A DNA stretch of 64,000 bases, taken from positions 1 to 64,000 of the forward strand of contig UQMI01000009.1 in assembly GCA_900542045.1 (NCBI GenBank). Reading direction: 5' to 3'. Both the position numbers and the translations under genes were made by a program. Positions 26,465 through 33,775 of the stretch are shown here, in pieces. The notes beneath the pieces are model-generated. The model searched no databases. It was not told the DNA's origin and saw only the letters and a list, made by a program, of their open reading frames with translations. Position 1 is the first letter of the stretch. Each line of letters starts with the position of its first letter. The DNA comes from an uncultured Blautia sp. GTDB lineage: Bacteria > Bacillota > Clostridia > Lachnospirales > Lachnospiraceae.

Positions 26465-27670
26465 ATGAGTAGGACAAAATGCAGCAAACGGGGGAGACTG
26501 TGGAGATTCAGCCTTTTATTTTTCTGCTTCCTGCTGCTGGGCGGCTGTCAGGCAAAGACAGAAGCACGGCAGCTGGTGGAGAATGCAGTGGTGCTGTTCG
26601 GCGGAGAGCCCAGTGAAGTTCGAGAGCTTCGGGAAGAAGCTGTGGCGGAAACGGACGGCATCCATCAGGAATATTATTTTAAACAGCTGACAGAGGAAGA
26701 GAAGCGTGTATACCGGCAGCTGCAGCAGGGAATTGAAGAATTCCAGGAGGAAATTTATATTACCAGTTCACAGGATGCAGTGCTGGAGCGGGCTTACGAC
26801 GCGCTGCTGCGGGATCACAGCGAGCTGTTCTGGGCTCAGGGCAAGGGTGTGGTCTATAAAACCCTGTACAATACCTATGGGAAATTTCAGCCGTCTTATG
26901 AATACACCAGAGAAGAAGCGGAAGAGATTACGGCTGCTCTGGAAGCAAAAGCCGGTGAGATTCTGGTAGGTGTGTCAGCGGATGCCACTGATTATGAAAA
27001 GGCAAGGTATATCTATGGAGCTGTGGTACAAAATACAGTCTATCAGATTGGTGAGGATGATCAGAACATTGCGGGGGCTCTCTATGAGAATCAGGCGGTC
27101 TGTGCCGGTTATGCCCGGGCGGTCCAGTATCTGCTGGAACAGCTGGGGGTAGAATGCATTTTTGTGTCTGGAGATATGCAGGGATCCACAGAAGGACATG
27201 CCTGGAATGTGGTTTCCCTGGATGGAAATTATTATTATCTGGATGCCACCAACGGCGACCAGCAGGATTTTCTTCCCACAGCCCAGGGAGAACCCCAGAG
27301 TGTTCTGTATGATTATCTCTGCCCGTTCCCAGAAGATTACGCGGCACTTTGTCAGGATGACGGAGAATTTGAGATTCCTGTATGTACGGCAGTGGATTAC
27401 AATTCCTATATACAGAACGGAAACTGCTTTGATACCTGGGATCAGGAGACTCTGCGGGCTTATTTTACAGAGCAGATCCGGATGGGAACACCGGTGTTCT
27501 CTGTGAAGTTTTCCAACAGTGAAGATTACGAGACGGCAAAGTCTGTGTGGATTGACCAGGAAGAGATTCGTTCCATTGCCACGTATTACATGGAGTGGAA
27601 TGGTCTGTCGCAGGTGCAGTATTCTTATGGACTTCTGGATGATCTGCATACACTGTACTTTATGTTTTAG
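26465..27670 (+). CDS. Lipoprotein with transglutaminase-like domain
   Basis: This 401-residue protein has an N-terminal lipoprotein signal (basic start, hydrophobic core, lipobox LLGGC), so it should be anchored on the outer face of the membrane. The transglutaminase-like core shows the Cys-His-Asp triad C213 (AVCAGYARAV), H245 (EGHAWNVV) and D260 (YYLDATNGD). Such domains act as peptidases or cross-linkers on surface proteins. ATG 26465 follows AGAAAGGAAGG. It sits 30 bases after the MoxR gene, probably in the same operon. Confidence 0.85.
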   Translation: MSRTKCSKRGRLWRFSLLFFCFLLLGGCQAKTEARQLVENAVVLFGGEPSEVRELREEAVAETDGIHQEYYFKQLTEEEKRVYRQLQQGIEEFQEEIYITSSQDAVLERAYDALLRDHSELFWAQGKGVVYKTLYNTYGKFQPSYEYTREEAEEITAALEAKAGEILVGVSADATDYEKARYIYGAVVQNTVYQIGEDDQNIAGALYENQAVCAGYARAVQYLLEQLGVECIFVSGDMQGSTEGHAWNVVSLDGNYYYLDATNGDQQDFLPTAQGEPQSVLYDYLCPFPEDYAALCQDDGEFEIPVCTAVDYNSYIQNGNCFDTWDQETLRAYFTEQIRMGTPVFSVKFSNSEDYETAKSVWIDQEEIRSIATYYMEWNGLSQVQYSYGLLDDLHTLYFMF

Positions 27671-27766
27671 GATGCGAAAGGAACGGAGAATCCGGCCGGA
27701 ATTTTTGACTTTCCGGATCTGTCTGCAGATACCGGGACCCCGCGTATTTTGAAGGAGGAAAAACCG

Positions 27767-28648
27767 ATGGATTATTTATTAAATACAGAGCTGGCACAGC
27801 AGTTCCTGGGATATGGCAGAGATTATCTCCTGGGACAGCTGGGAGCGGCTCTGGGAGCCATTGATACAACGACACTGATTATTTTGCTGCTGCTGGGCGG
27901 CTGCAGCTGCTTTCTGGGTTATCGGCTGATGAAACTTTGGCTGTTTCTGATTGGAGGTGCTGCAGGCTGTGTACTTGGCTATCTGCTGGGAATGCAGTTT
28001 ACAGAAAGCAGAACCCTGGCGGTTGTCATAGCCGTTATTGCGGCAGTGGCCTGCGGCGGACTGTCGTACTGGATCTATCAGGCCGGAGTATTTTTGCTCT
28101 GTTTTATCGGAGGGACCCTGGGCTTCAGTTTTCTTTTGCGGCCCACTACCTCGCTGTTTTTCTTCGGTTGTATGCTGCTGGGCGCGGCCATAGGTGTGGC
28201 GGGTGTGAAATTTGTAAAGCCCATTGTGATTCTGGTCACCTCTGCGGCAGGCGGTGTGGTGATGGGAAGCGCCATTGCCGGTTATATGGGGATGAACGGC
28301 TTTACCCCGGGGCTGCTGCTCGGAGGAATACTTGCCCTGGCCGGATTCCTGGTCCAGTGGCTCACCAGTCCAAAAGACCGCCGGAAGGAAGAGGATGAGG
28401 ACGGGGAAGAGACAGACTGGAAAGAATATAACCGGGAGACATCCATTTCAGATGACGAAATGTATGAAGAAGCCCTGCGGGCTTCAGAGGCAGAAGCACA
28501 GAAGCAGAAGGCCAGACGAGACTCCTACTGGAAGCAGAGGGAGAGCAGCCGGGGCAGGACAGGAAAGAACAGCGGCAGCCGGTCAAAAGGAACCGGCAGT
28601 CAGAAAAAGAAAACACGGCAGGAGGAAGGCAAATGGGAAAAGAAGTAA
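27767..28648 (+). CDS. Multi-pass membrane protein with basic/charged C-terminal tail
   Basis: This 293-residue protein has about seven hydrophobic segments between residues 35 and 205 with many glycines (Gly/Ala-rich like DUF4203-type proteins). A strongly charged, low-complexity tail from about residue 210 ends in RSKGTGSQKKKTRQEEG. AAGGAGG precedes ATG 27767. It is in the operon of VWA/MoxR/transglutaminase genes. I do not recognise a function. Confidence 0.7.
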   Translation: MDYLLNTELAQQFLGYGRDYLLGQLGAALGAIDTTTLIILLLLGGCSCFLGYRLMKLWLFLIGGAAGCVLGYLLGMQFTESRTLAVVIAVIAAVACGGLSYWIYQAGVFLLCFIGGTLGFSFLLRPTTSLFFFGCMLLGAAIGVAGVKFVKPIVILVTSAAGGVVMGSAIAGYMGMNGFTPGLLLGGILALAGFLVQWLTSPKDRRKEEDEDGEETDWKEYNRETSISDDEMYEEALRASEAEAQKQKARRDSYWKQRESSRGRTGKNSGSRSKGTGSQKKKTRQEEGKWEKK

Positions 28649-29118
28649 AGACCAATGCCATGCGGATACTGGAAAAACAGAAGGTGCCATATGAACTGCT
28701 GACTTATGAATGTGATGATTTCATTGACGGGATCCATGTGGCGGACAAGACGGGAACCCCTTATGAGCAGTCGTTCAAAACCCTGGTAATGGAGGGAAAG
28801 AGCGGAAACTATTATGTGTTTGTGGTGCCTATCGCAAAGGAAGTGGACCGGAAGGCGGCGGCCCGAGCCGTGGGGGAGAAGACGGTGGATATGATCCATG
28901 TGAAAGACATCCAGAAAGTCACCGGTTATATCCGCGGTGGCTGCAGCCCCATCGGTATGAAAAAACAGTATGTGACGGTGTTTGATGAAAGCGCCGGTAA
29001 TTTTGAAGAGATTTATGTCAGCGGAGGAAGGATCGGTACTACACTGAAAGTCAGTGTGGAAGGCCTGCTGAAAGTCAGCCGAGGAAAGCTGGCGCCCATT
29101 ACCATGGGAGAAGAGTAG
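28633..29118 (+). CDS. ybaK: Cys-tRNA(Pro)/Cys-tRNA(Cys) deacylase, YbaK/EbsC type
   Basis: This 161-residue YbaK-like editing protein removes cysteine mischarged on tRNA(Pro). Expected features are the N-terminal TNAMRILEKQKVPYELLTYE and the catalytic lysine region FKTLVMEGK, then GGCSPIGMKKQYVTVFDES. The start overlaps the membrane-protein gene by 16 bases behind AGGAGG. It closes the operon; a hairpin with a T-run follows. Confidence 0.92.
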   Translation: MGKEVKTNAMRILEKQKVPYELLTYECDDFIDGIHVADKTGTPYEQSFKTLVMEGKSGNYYVFVVPIAKEVDRKAAARAVGEKTVDMIHVKDIQKVTGYIRGGCSPIGMKKQYVTVFDESAGNFEEIYVSGGRIGTTLKVSVEGLLKVSRGKLAPITMGEE

Positions 29119-29139
29119 TCGCTGAAAATAGCACAGAAG

Positions 29140-29192
29140 AGCAGAACTTTTTGATGTGACAGGAAAACCAGGACAAAACCTTCTGCTTTTTT
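29140..29192 (+). terminator. Terminator after ybaK
   Basis: AGCAGAA (29140-29146) pairs with TTCTGCT (29181-29187), leading into TTTTTT. The loop is long, so this is a moderate prediction. Confidence 0.5.
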
Positions 29193-29202
29193 GTCACAGA
29201 AC

Positions 29203-29249
29203 AAAAATGCCCTCTGTTTCCGGACAGATCTGTCCGGGAGCAGGGGGCA
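29203..29249 (-). terminator. Terminator of the ABC-F gene (minus strand)
   Basis: The imperfect outer stem TGCCC.../...GGGGCA encloses a perfect palindrome (CCGGACAGATCTGTCCGG, 29220-29237). On the minus strand a TTTTTGTT tract follows. It lies just after the ABC-F stop codon. Confidence 0.75.
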
Positions 29250-29262
29250 ATGTCATATCGGT

Positions 29263-30894
29263 TTAGTTGTCTTCTTCGGTCATGGTGTAAATATGACGTT
29301 TCTTTGCCATTTCATCGCTGGCAAGGTATTCGTCGTAGGTGGTGATCTTGTCGATCAGCACGCCGTTTGGAAGGATTTCCATGATACGGTTGGCAGTGGT
29401 CTGCACGAACTGATGGTCATGGGAAGCGAAGAGCAGAACGCCGGGGAATTTGATCAGTCCGTTGTTCAGAGCTGTGATGGCTTCCATGTCCAGATGGTTG
29501 GTGGGCTCGTCCAGGATCAGCACGTTGGCTCCGGAGATCATCATCTTGGACAGGAGACAGCGTACTTTCTCCCCTCCGGAGAGAACCCGTACTTTCTTGA
29601 CACCGTCTTCGCCGGCGAAAAGCATACGGCCCAGGAAACCGCGCACGTAGGTGGCGTCCTTGATCTCGGAATACTGGGTCAGCCAGTCGGCAATGGTCAG
29701 ATCGTTGTCGAATTCCGCGGTGGAATCCTTGGGGAAGTAAGCCTGGGTTGTGGTGACACCCCATTTATAGGTGCCTTCATCCGGCTCCAGCTCACCCATG
29801 AGGATTCGGAAGAAGGTGGTCTTTGCCAGTTCATTTCCGCCCACAAAGGCAACCTTGTCATCGTGTCCCAGAGTAAAGGTGATGTTGTCCAGAACCTTGA
29901 CGCCGTCAATGGTCTTGGAAAGATTTTCCACCATGAGGACTTCGTTTCCGATCTCACGGTTGGGACGGAAATCAATATAGGGATACTTACGGCTGGAGGG
30001 ACGCATCTCATCCAGCTGGATTTTCTCCAGGGCACGTTTTCTCGAAGTAGCCTGCTTGGATTTGGAAGCATTGGCAGAGAAACGGGAGATGAATTCCTGC
30101 AGCTCTTTGATCTTTTCTTCTTTTTTACGGTTGGCTTCTTTCATCTGCTTGATCAGAAGCTGGCTGGATTCGAACCAGAAATCATAGTTGCCGGCATAGA
30201 GCTGGATCTTGCCGTAGTCAATGTCCGCAATGTGGGTGCAGACCTTGTTCAGGAAGTAACGGTCATGGGATACCACGATGACCGTGTTGTCAAAGTTGAT
30301 CAGGAATTCTTCCAGCCACTCGATGGCGGGAAGATCCAGGTGGTTGGTGGGCTCGTCCAGGAGCAGGATATCCGGATTGCCGAAAAGTGCCTGGGCCAGC
30401 AGTACCTTTACCTTCAGGCTTCCGTTGAGATCCTTCATATAAGAATAGTGGAATTCCGTATCCACTCCCAGGCCGTTGAGCAGGGTAGCGGCATCAGACT
30501 CGGCTTCCCAGCCGTTCATCTCAGCGAATTCACCTTCCAGCTCGCTGGCGCGGATCCCGTCTTCATCGGTAAAATCTTCTTTGGCATAGATGGCGTCTTT
30601 TTCTTTCATGATCTCATACAGCCGGGCATTTCCCATGATCACTGTGTCCAAGACCTGAAAATCATCGTATTTGAAATGATCCTGCTGCAAAAAGGAAAGA
30701 CGCTGTCCGGGTGTAATGGTGATGTCACCCTTGGTGGTCTCCAGCTGTCCGGAAAGGATTTTCAGAAAAGTAGACTTTCCGGCTCCGTTGGCGCCAATGA
30801 GTCCGTAGCAGTTTCCTTCGGTAAACTTGATGTTTACGTCTTCAAAAAGCGCTTTTTTCCCAATTCGTAACGTTACATTGTTTGCTGCAATCAT
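29263..30894 (-). CDS. ABC-F family ATPase (YkpA/YbiT-like)
   Basis: This 543-residue soluble protein has two ATP-binding domains and no membrane segments. Domain 1 has Walker A G34-ANGAGKST and a degenerate signature (LNGSLKVKV) before LLLDEPTNHLD. The linker (about residues 240-310) is Lys/Arg/Glu-rich. Domain 2 has a reduced P-loop (GGNELAKTT) and an intact signature LSGGEKVR. ABC-F proteins bind the ribosomal E site; this subgroup is housekeeping-like, and I see no reason to call it a resistance gene. The upstream leader (30895-30990) is AT-rich with no clear attenuator. Confidence 0.9.
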   Translation of the reverse strand: MIAANNVTLRIGKKALFEDVNIKFTEGNCYGLIGANGAGKSTFLKILSGQLETTKGDITITPGQRLSFLQQDHFKYDDFQVLDTVIMGNARLYEIMKEKDAIYAKEDFTDEDGIRASELEGEFAEMNGWEAESDAATLLNGLGVDTEFHYSYMKDLNGSLKVKVLLAQALFGNPDILLLDEPTNHLDLPAIEWLEEFLINFDNTVIVVSHDRYFLNKVCTHIADIDYGKIQLYAGNYDFWFESSQLLIKQMKEANRKKEEKIKELQEFISRFSANASKSKQATSRKRALEKIQLDEMRPSSRKYPYIDFRPNREIGNEVLMVENLSKTIDGVKVLDNITFTLGHDDKVAFVGGNELAKTTFFRILMGELEPDEGTYKWGVTTTQAYFPKDSTAEFDNDLTIADWLTQYSEIKDATYVRGFLGRMLFAGEDGVKKVRVLSGGEKVRCLLSKMMISGANVLILDEPTNHLDMEAITALNNGLIKFPGVLLFASHDHQFVQTTANRIMEILPNGVLIDKITTYDEYLASDEMAKKRHIYTMTEEDN

Positions 30895-31119
30895 GTTCAG
30901 ACCTCATTTTCTAATATTTATCTGTCTTTTGCGTTGATAGATACAATCGTTACCATTTTACCGTAAAATAAAAAATTTGCAATACCTAAAAACGTTTGTA
31001 ACGCTTTACATTATTTTTTTTCTGTGCTACCCTGTTAAGATGATGACGACCAGGAGCAGAGAATGGCTCCGGGATCCGTTGCAGCCAGAAGACAGCGGTA
31101 TGGAATAGAGGGAAAGAAC

Positions 31120-31983
31120 ATGAAAAGTAAGATACGTATGGTGGGATTTGATCTGGACGGGACAATCCTGGATTCTCATAAACAGTTATCAAAAGTAAAC
31201 AAAGAAGCAGTGGCAAGAACCATAGAAAAAGGAATCCTGGTGCTGCCGGCCACCGGAAGACCCCAGGCAGGGGTGCCGCGGGAAATCCTGGAGATTCCCG
31301 GGGTGCGTTATCTGCTGGCTTCCAATGGAACGCGGATCGTGGATCTGACTACTGGTGAAGTGATTTATCAGGTGCGGATGAGCCATGAACAGACCATGCG
31401 TGTGGCCCGGGGGCTGGCCCGGGTCAGTGACGGAATGTGGGAGCTGTATGCCGATGGAAAATGTTTTGTGGACCGCGGAACGTATCGGTTTGTGGATCAC
31501 CCGGCCATGACGGATTCCATGATTCGCTATCTGAGCAGCACCAGAACCTATGTGGAGGATCTGCTCTCTTATATGGAAGAAAAACAAATCGAGGCAGAAA
31601 AGTTTCAGGTCTTTTTTGAAAAAGAGGAGCGACGGCAGAGGCAGATGGAAGTGCTGGAACAGGAAAGCGGTCTGAATATCACCAATTCCTCTGTCTATAA
31701 CCTGGAGATCATTTCGGACCGGGCAGGCAAGGGCAACGGCCTTCTGGCCCTGGGAAAGCTGCTGGGTATCTCCAGAGAGGAGATCATGGGGATCGGTGAT
31801 TCCAGCAACGACTGGGATATGCTGCGAAAAGTCGGTTTTCCGGTGGTCATGGAAAATGCCGATGAGGAGACAAAGAAACTGGGAAAATACATTACTGGGA
31901 CTAACGATGAGAACGGAGTTGCCCAGGTGCTGCAGCATTTTTTCCCGGAGGAAGAGACAGAAAGACGGGATTCTGAAAGATAG
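31120..31983 (+). CDS. Cof-type HAD-IIB phosphatase
   Basis: This 287-residue HAD phosphatase has motif I DLDGTILDSH, motif II ATGRP, motif III lysine region (DRAGKGNGLLALG) and motif IV GIGDSSNDWDML, with a C2-type cap between II and III. Such Cof-like enzymes dephosphorylate sugar phosphates, pyridoxal phosphate or flavin nucleotides. ATG 31120 is placed by AGAGGGAAAGAAC; an earlier in-frame ATG at 31063 would add an unconserved extension. Confidence 0.88.
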   Translation: MKSKIRMVGFDLDGTILDSHKQLSKVNKEAVARTIEKGILVLPATGRPQAGVPREILEIPGVRYLLASNGTRIVDLTTGEVIYQVRMSHEQTMRVARGLARVSDGMWELYADGKCFVDRGTYRFVDHPAMTDSMIRYLSSTRTYVEDLLSYMEEKQIEAEKFQVFFEKEERRQRQMEVLEQESGLNITNSSVYNLEIISDRAGKGNGLLALGKLLGISREEIMGIGDSSNDWDMLRKVGFPVVMENADEETKKLGKYITGTNDENGVAQVLQHFFPEEETERRDSER

Positions 31984-32097
31984 GAAGAAAGAATCCTTCG
32001 GATCCCACATAAAGATAGAAAGACAACAGCGGACCGACGCAGCGGCGGATGGACAGACAGAAAGCTGCAAAGGTCCCGGATAAGGAGTGTGAGAAAT

Positions 32098-32967
32098 ATG
32101 GATGCCTGGTTGGATGCCCTGGTAGGGACTCTGACAGAATTAATGACACAGAATTTATGGTTTGCGCCGGTGCTCAGTCTGGTGGCCGGAATTGTGACTT
32201 CATTTACGCCCTGCTCTCTTTCGGCGGTACCCATGGTCATTGCCTATATGGAAGGCAGTTCGGCAAAGGATTCCCGGAAAGCCCTGCGGCTTTCTCTGGT
32301 GATGGCTCTGGGGATGGCGGTGACTTTCGGAATATTTGGTTCCGCTGCCTCGCTGATCGGACATGTGATGCACGATGTGGGCCATTGGTGGAGCTTTCTG
32401 ATGGGAATTCTGATGATCCTGATGGCTCTGCAGATGTGGGGTGTGATCCGGATCTTTCCCGGCGGACACAGTCATGAGCATGGAGGAGAGTGTGACCACT
32501 CTCATGGGGCCGGGGAAAGCTGCAGCTGTGAGCATGATGGGGAATGGGGCCATTCCTGTGAGCACGGGGAAGTATGCGACCATTCTCCGGAAGAAAAAAA
32601 CGGCAGACATTTTCATCTGGAAGAAAGCTGTCCGGACTGCGGAACCAGAAGAACAAAAAGGGGCGGCTACCTGGGAGCCTTTTTTACCGGCGCGTTGGGA
32701 GGCGTGTTCGCTTCCCACTGTGCGGCACCGGTGATGGTGGCTCTGCTGGCCATGGTGGCCCAGTCGGAGCATACTCCGCTGTGGGGGATTTTTCTGATGG
32801 TGCTTTATGCTCTTGGACACAGCATTTTGATGGTATTCGCCGGAACCAGTTATAGTGTGGTAGATGGCTGGATCAAAAATCCCAGATATGCAAAAGCCAG
32901 CAGAGGGCTGAAGGGGATCGTGGGAGCAGTCATCCTGCTTATTGGTCTGCTGATGTTGTTTGCCTGA
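32098..32967 (+). CDS. CcdA/DsbD-like membrane protein with a His/Cys-rich loop
   Basis: This 289-residue protein has about six membrane segments in two three-helix halves. The paired motifs TPCSLSAVP (C39) and SHCAAPV (C208) match the redox-cysteine positions of CcdA-family thiol-electron carriers. Between the halves, residues 124-181 form a soluble loop with 11 His and 7 Cys, clearly suited to binding a metal such as zinc, copper or mercury. CcdA moves electrons from cytosolic thioredoxin outward. The loop may make it a metal-sensing or metal-transport variant. ATG 32098 follows AAGGAG; an in-frame GTG at 32089 is too close to the site. Confidence 0.72.
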   Translation: MDAWLDALVGTLTELMTQNLWFAPVLSLVAGIVTSFTPCSLSAVPMVIAYMEGSSAKDSRKALRLSLVMALGMAVTFGIFGSAASLIGHVMHDVGHWWSFLMGILMILMALQMWGVIRIFPGGHSHEHGGECDHSHGAGESCSCEHDGEWGHSCEHGEVCDHSPEEKNGRHFHLEESCPDCGTRRTKRGGYLGAFFTGALGGVFASHCAAPVMVALLAMVAQSEHTPLWGIFLMVLYALGHSILMVFAGTSYSVVDGWIKNPRYAKASRGLKGIVGAVILLIGLLMLFA

Positions 32968-33018
32968 TTATGAGTTGTGGCTTATACCTGATTATGAGGT
33001 GATTATGAGTTGTGGCTT
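32965..33018 (+). repeat. Short direct repeat upstream of the Rrf2 promoter
   Basis: The 19-base sequence TGATTATGAGTTGTGGCTT occurs at 32965-32983 and again at 33000-33018. A third partial copy (TGATTATGAGGT) starts at 32989. The second copy lies just before the -35 box of the Rrf2 promoter. Confidence 0.7.
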
Positions 33019-33024
33019 TTTCCC

Positions 33025-33053
33025 TTGACGGTACGTCTGAGAAAAGCTATAAT
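33025..33053 (+). promoter_or_regulatory. Promoter of the Rrf2 regulator gene
   Basis: TTGACG (33025-33030) and TATAAT (33048-33053) have a 17-base spacer. Sequence around the -10 (CTATAATAGACTAATAG) resembles the nifJ promoter, suggesting a shared operator. Confidence 0.8.
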
Positions 33054-33112
33054 AGACTAATAGTTTTGCAGCATGTTGTGTCATAATTTATGGGAGGAGG
33101 AAATCATCTGCT

Positions 33113-33535
33113 ATGTTCATTACAAGGGAATGTGATTATGCAGTTCGAGTGATTCGCGCACTTGCAGGTGAGAAGAGGCTGAGTGCCACCGATATTTGTG
33201 AACGAGAGGAGATTACAGCACCCTTTGCATATAAGATATTAAAGAAACTCCAGAAAGCAAATATCATTTCCGGATTCCGGGGCGTACATGGCGGGTATAA
33301 AATGGAGAAGAGTGTGGACCAGATCACTCTTTTAGATGTATACCGGGCCATTGAACCTGATATTTATATTATTGAATGTCTGAATCCGAAGAAACCATGT
33401 GCGCACAAGAAGAATCTGGAAGATGGATGTAAAGTCCATGATGAACTGGAGCATATTCAAAGTGAGCTGTGCAGGCTGTTGTCAGAGAAAACTCTGGGAG
33501 ATATATTGAGCAGTCCATGTCAAAAGGAAGCGTAA
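33113..33535 (+). CDS. Rrf2-family transcriptional regulator (probable Fe-S sensor)
   Basis: This 140-residue Rrf2 protein has the N-terminal winged HTH (LSATDICEREEITAPFAYKILKKLQ) with the GxxGGY wing (GVHGGYKME). Three cysteines, C89, C96 and C106, sit where IscR/NsrR-type members bind an [Fe-S] cluster. It lies directly upstream of nifJ, whose product has two or more clusters and is oxygen-sensitive, so this protein probably senses oxidative or Fe-S status and controls nifJ and itself. Confidence 0.88.
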   Translation: MFITRECDYAVRVIRALAGEKRLSATDICEREEITAPFAYKILKKLQKANIISGFRGVHGGYKMEKSVDQITLLDVYRAIEPDIYIIECLNPKKPCAHKKNLEDGCKVHDELEHIQSELCRLLSEKTLGDILSSPCQKEA

Positions 33536-33548
33536 GCTTCCTTTTTTT
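33523..33548 (+). terminator. Terminator of the Rrf2 gene
   Basis: AAAGGAAGC and GCTTCCTTT form a perfect 9-bp stem with a GTAA loop, and the right arm runs into a seven-base T-tract. The left arm overlaps the last codons. It separates the regulator from nifJ. Confidence 0.88.
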
Positions 33549-33669
33549 GAAATAGGGCTACCGCAATCCCATTGGCTTTAGACAAGAGGGAGTTCACAAA
33601 TATCGGAGGAAAAAGGTCAGAAGACACTTTATGTATACAAATAGATACACGAAAATCCCGGAAACCAAA

Positions 33670-33728
33670 TGGACAGACCTCTGAAAGTATGCTATAATGG
33701 CTAATGGATTATTAGGCTGGTCAAGCCT
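33670..33728 (+). promoter_or_regulatory. nifJ promoter with two inverted repeats
   Basis: TGGACA (33670-33675) and TATAAT (33693-33698) are 17 bases apart. Just downstream come two dyads of 5-5-5 form: CTAAT GGATT ATTAG (33701-33715) and AGGCT GGTCA AGCCT (33714-33728). The first resembles sequence in the Rrf2 promoter. They are good candidates for repressor sites. Confidence 0.65.
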
Positions 33729-33775
33729 GGATAAAATAATATTTTAAATGACACCTTTAAGGAGGAAAATGAACT

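Noticed and set aside
29191..30870. 559-codon plus-strand frame opposite the ABC-F gene
   Set aside because: It is the antisense shadow of a clear ABC-F ATPase with intact motifs.
29263..30894. Antibiotic-resistance ABC-F
   Set aside because: The degenerate first signature and second P-loop look like the housekeeping YkpA/YbiT-type group; no resistance-type linker or attenuator was recognised.
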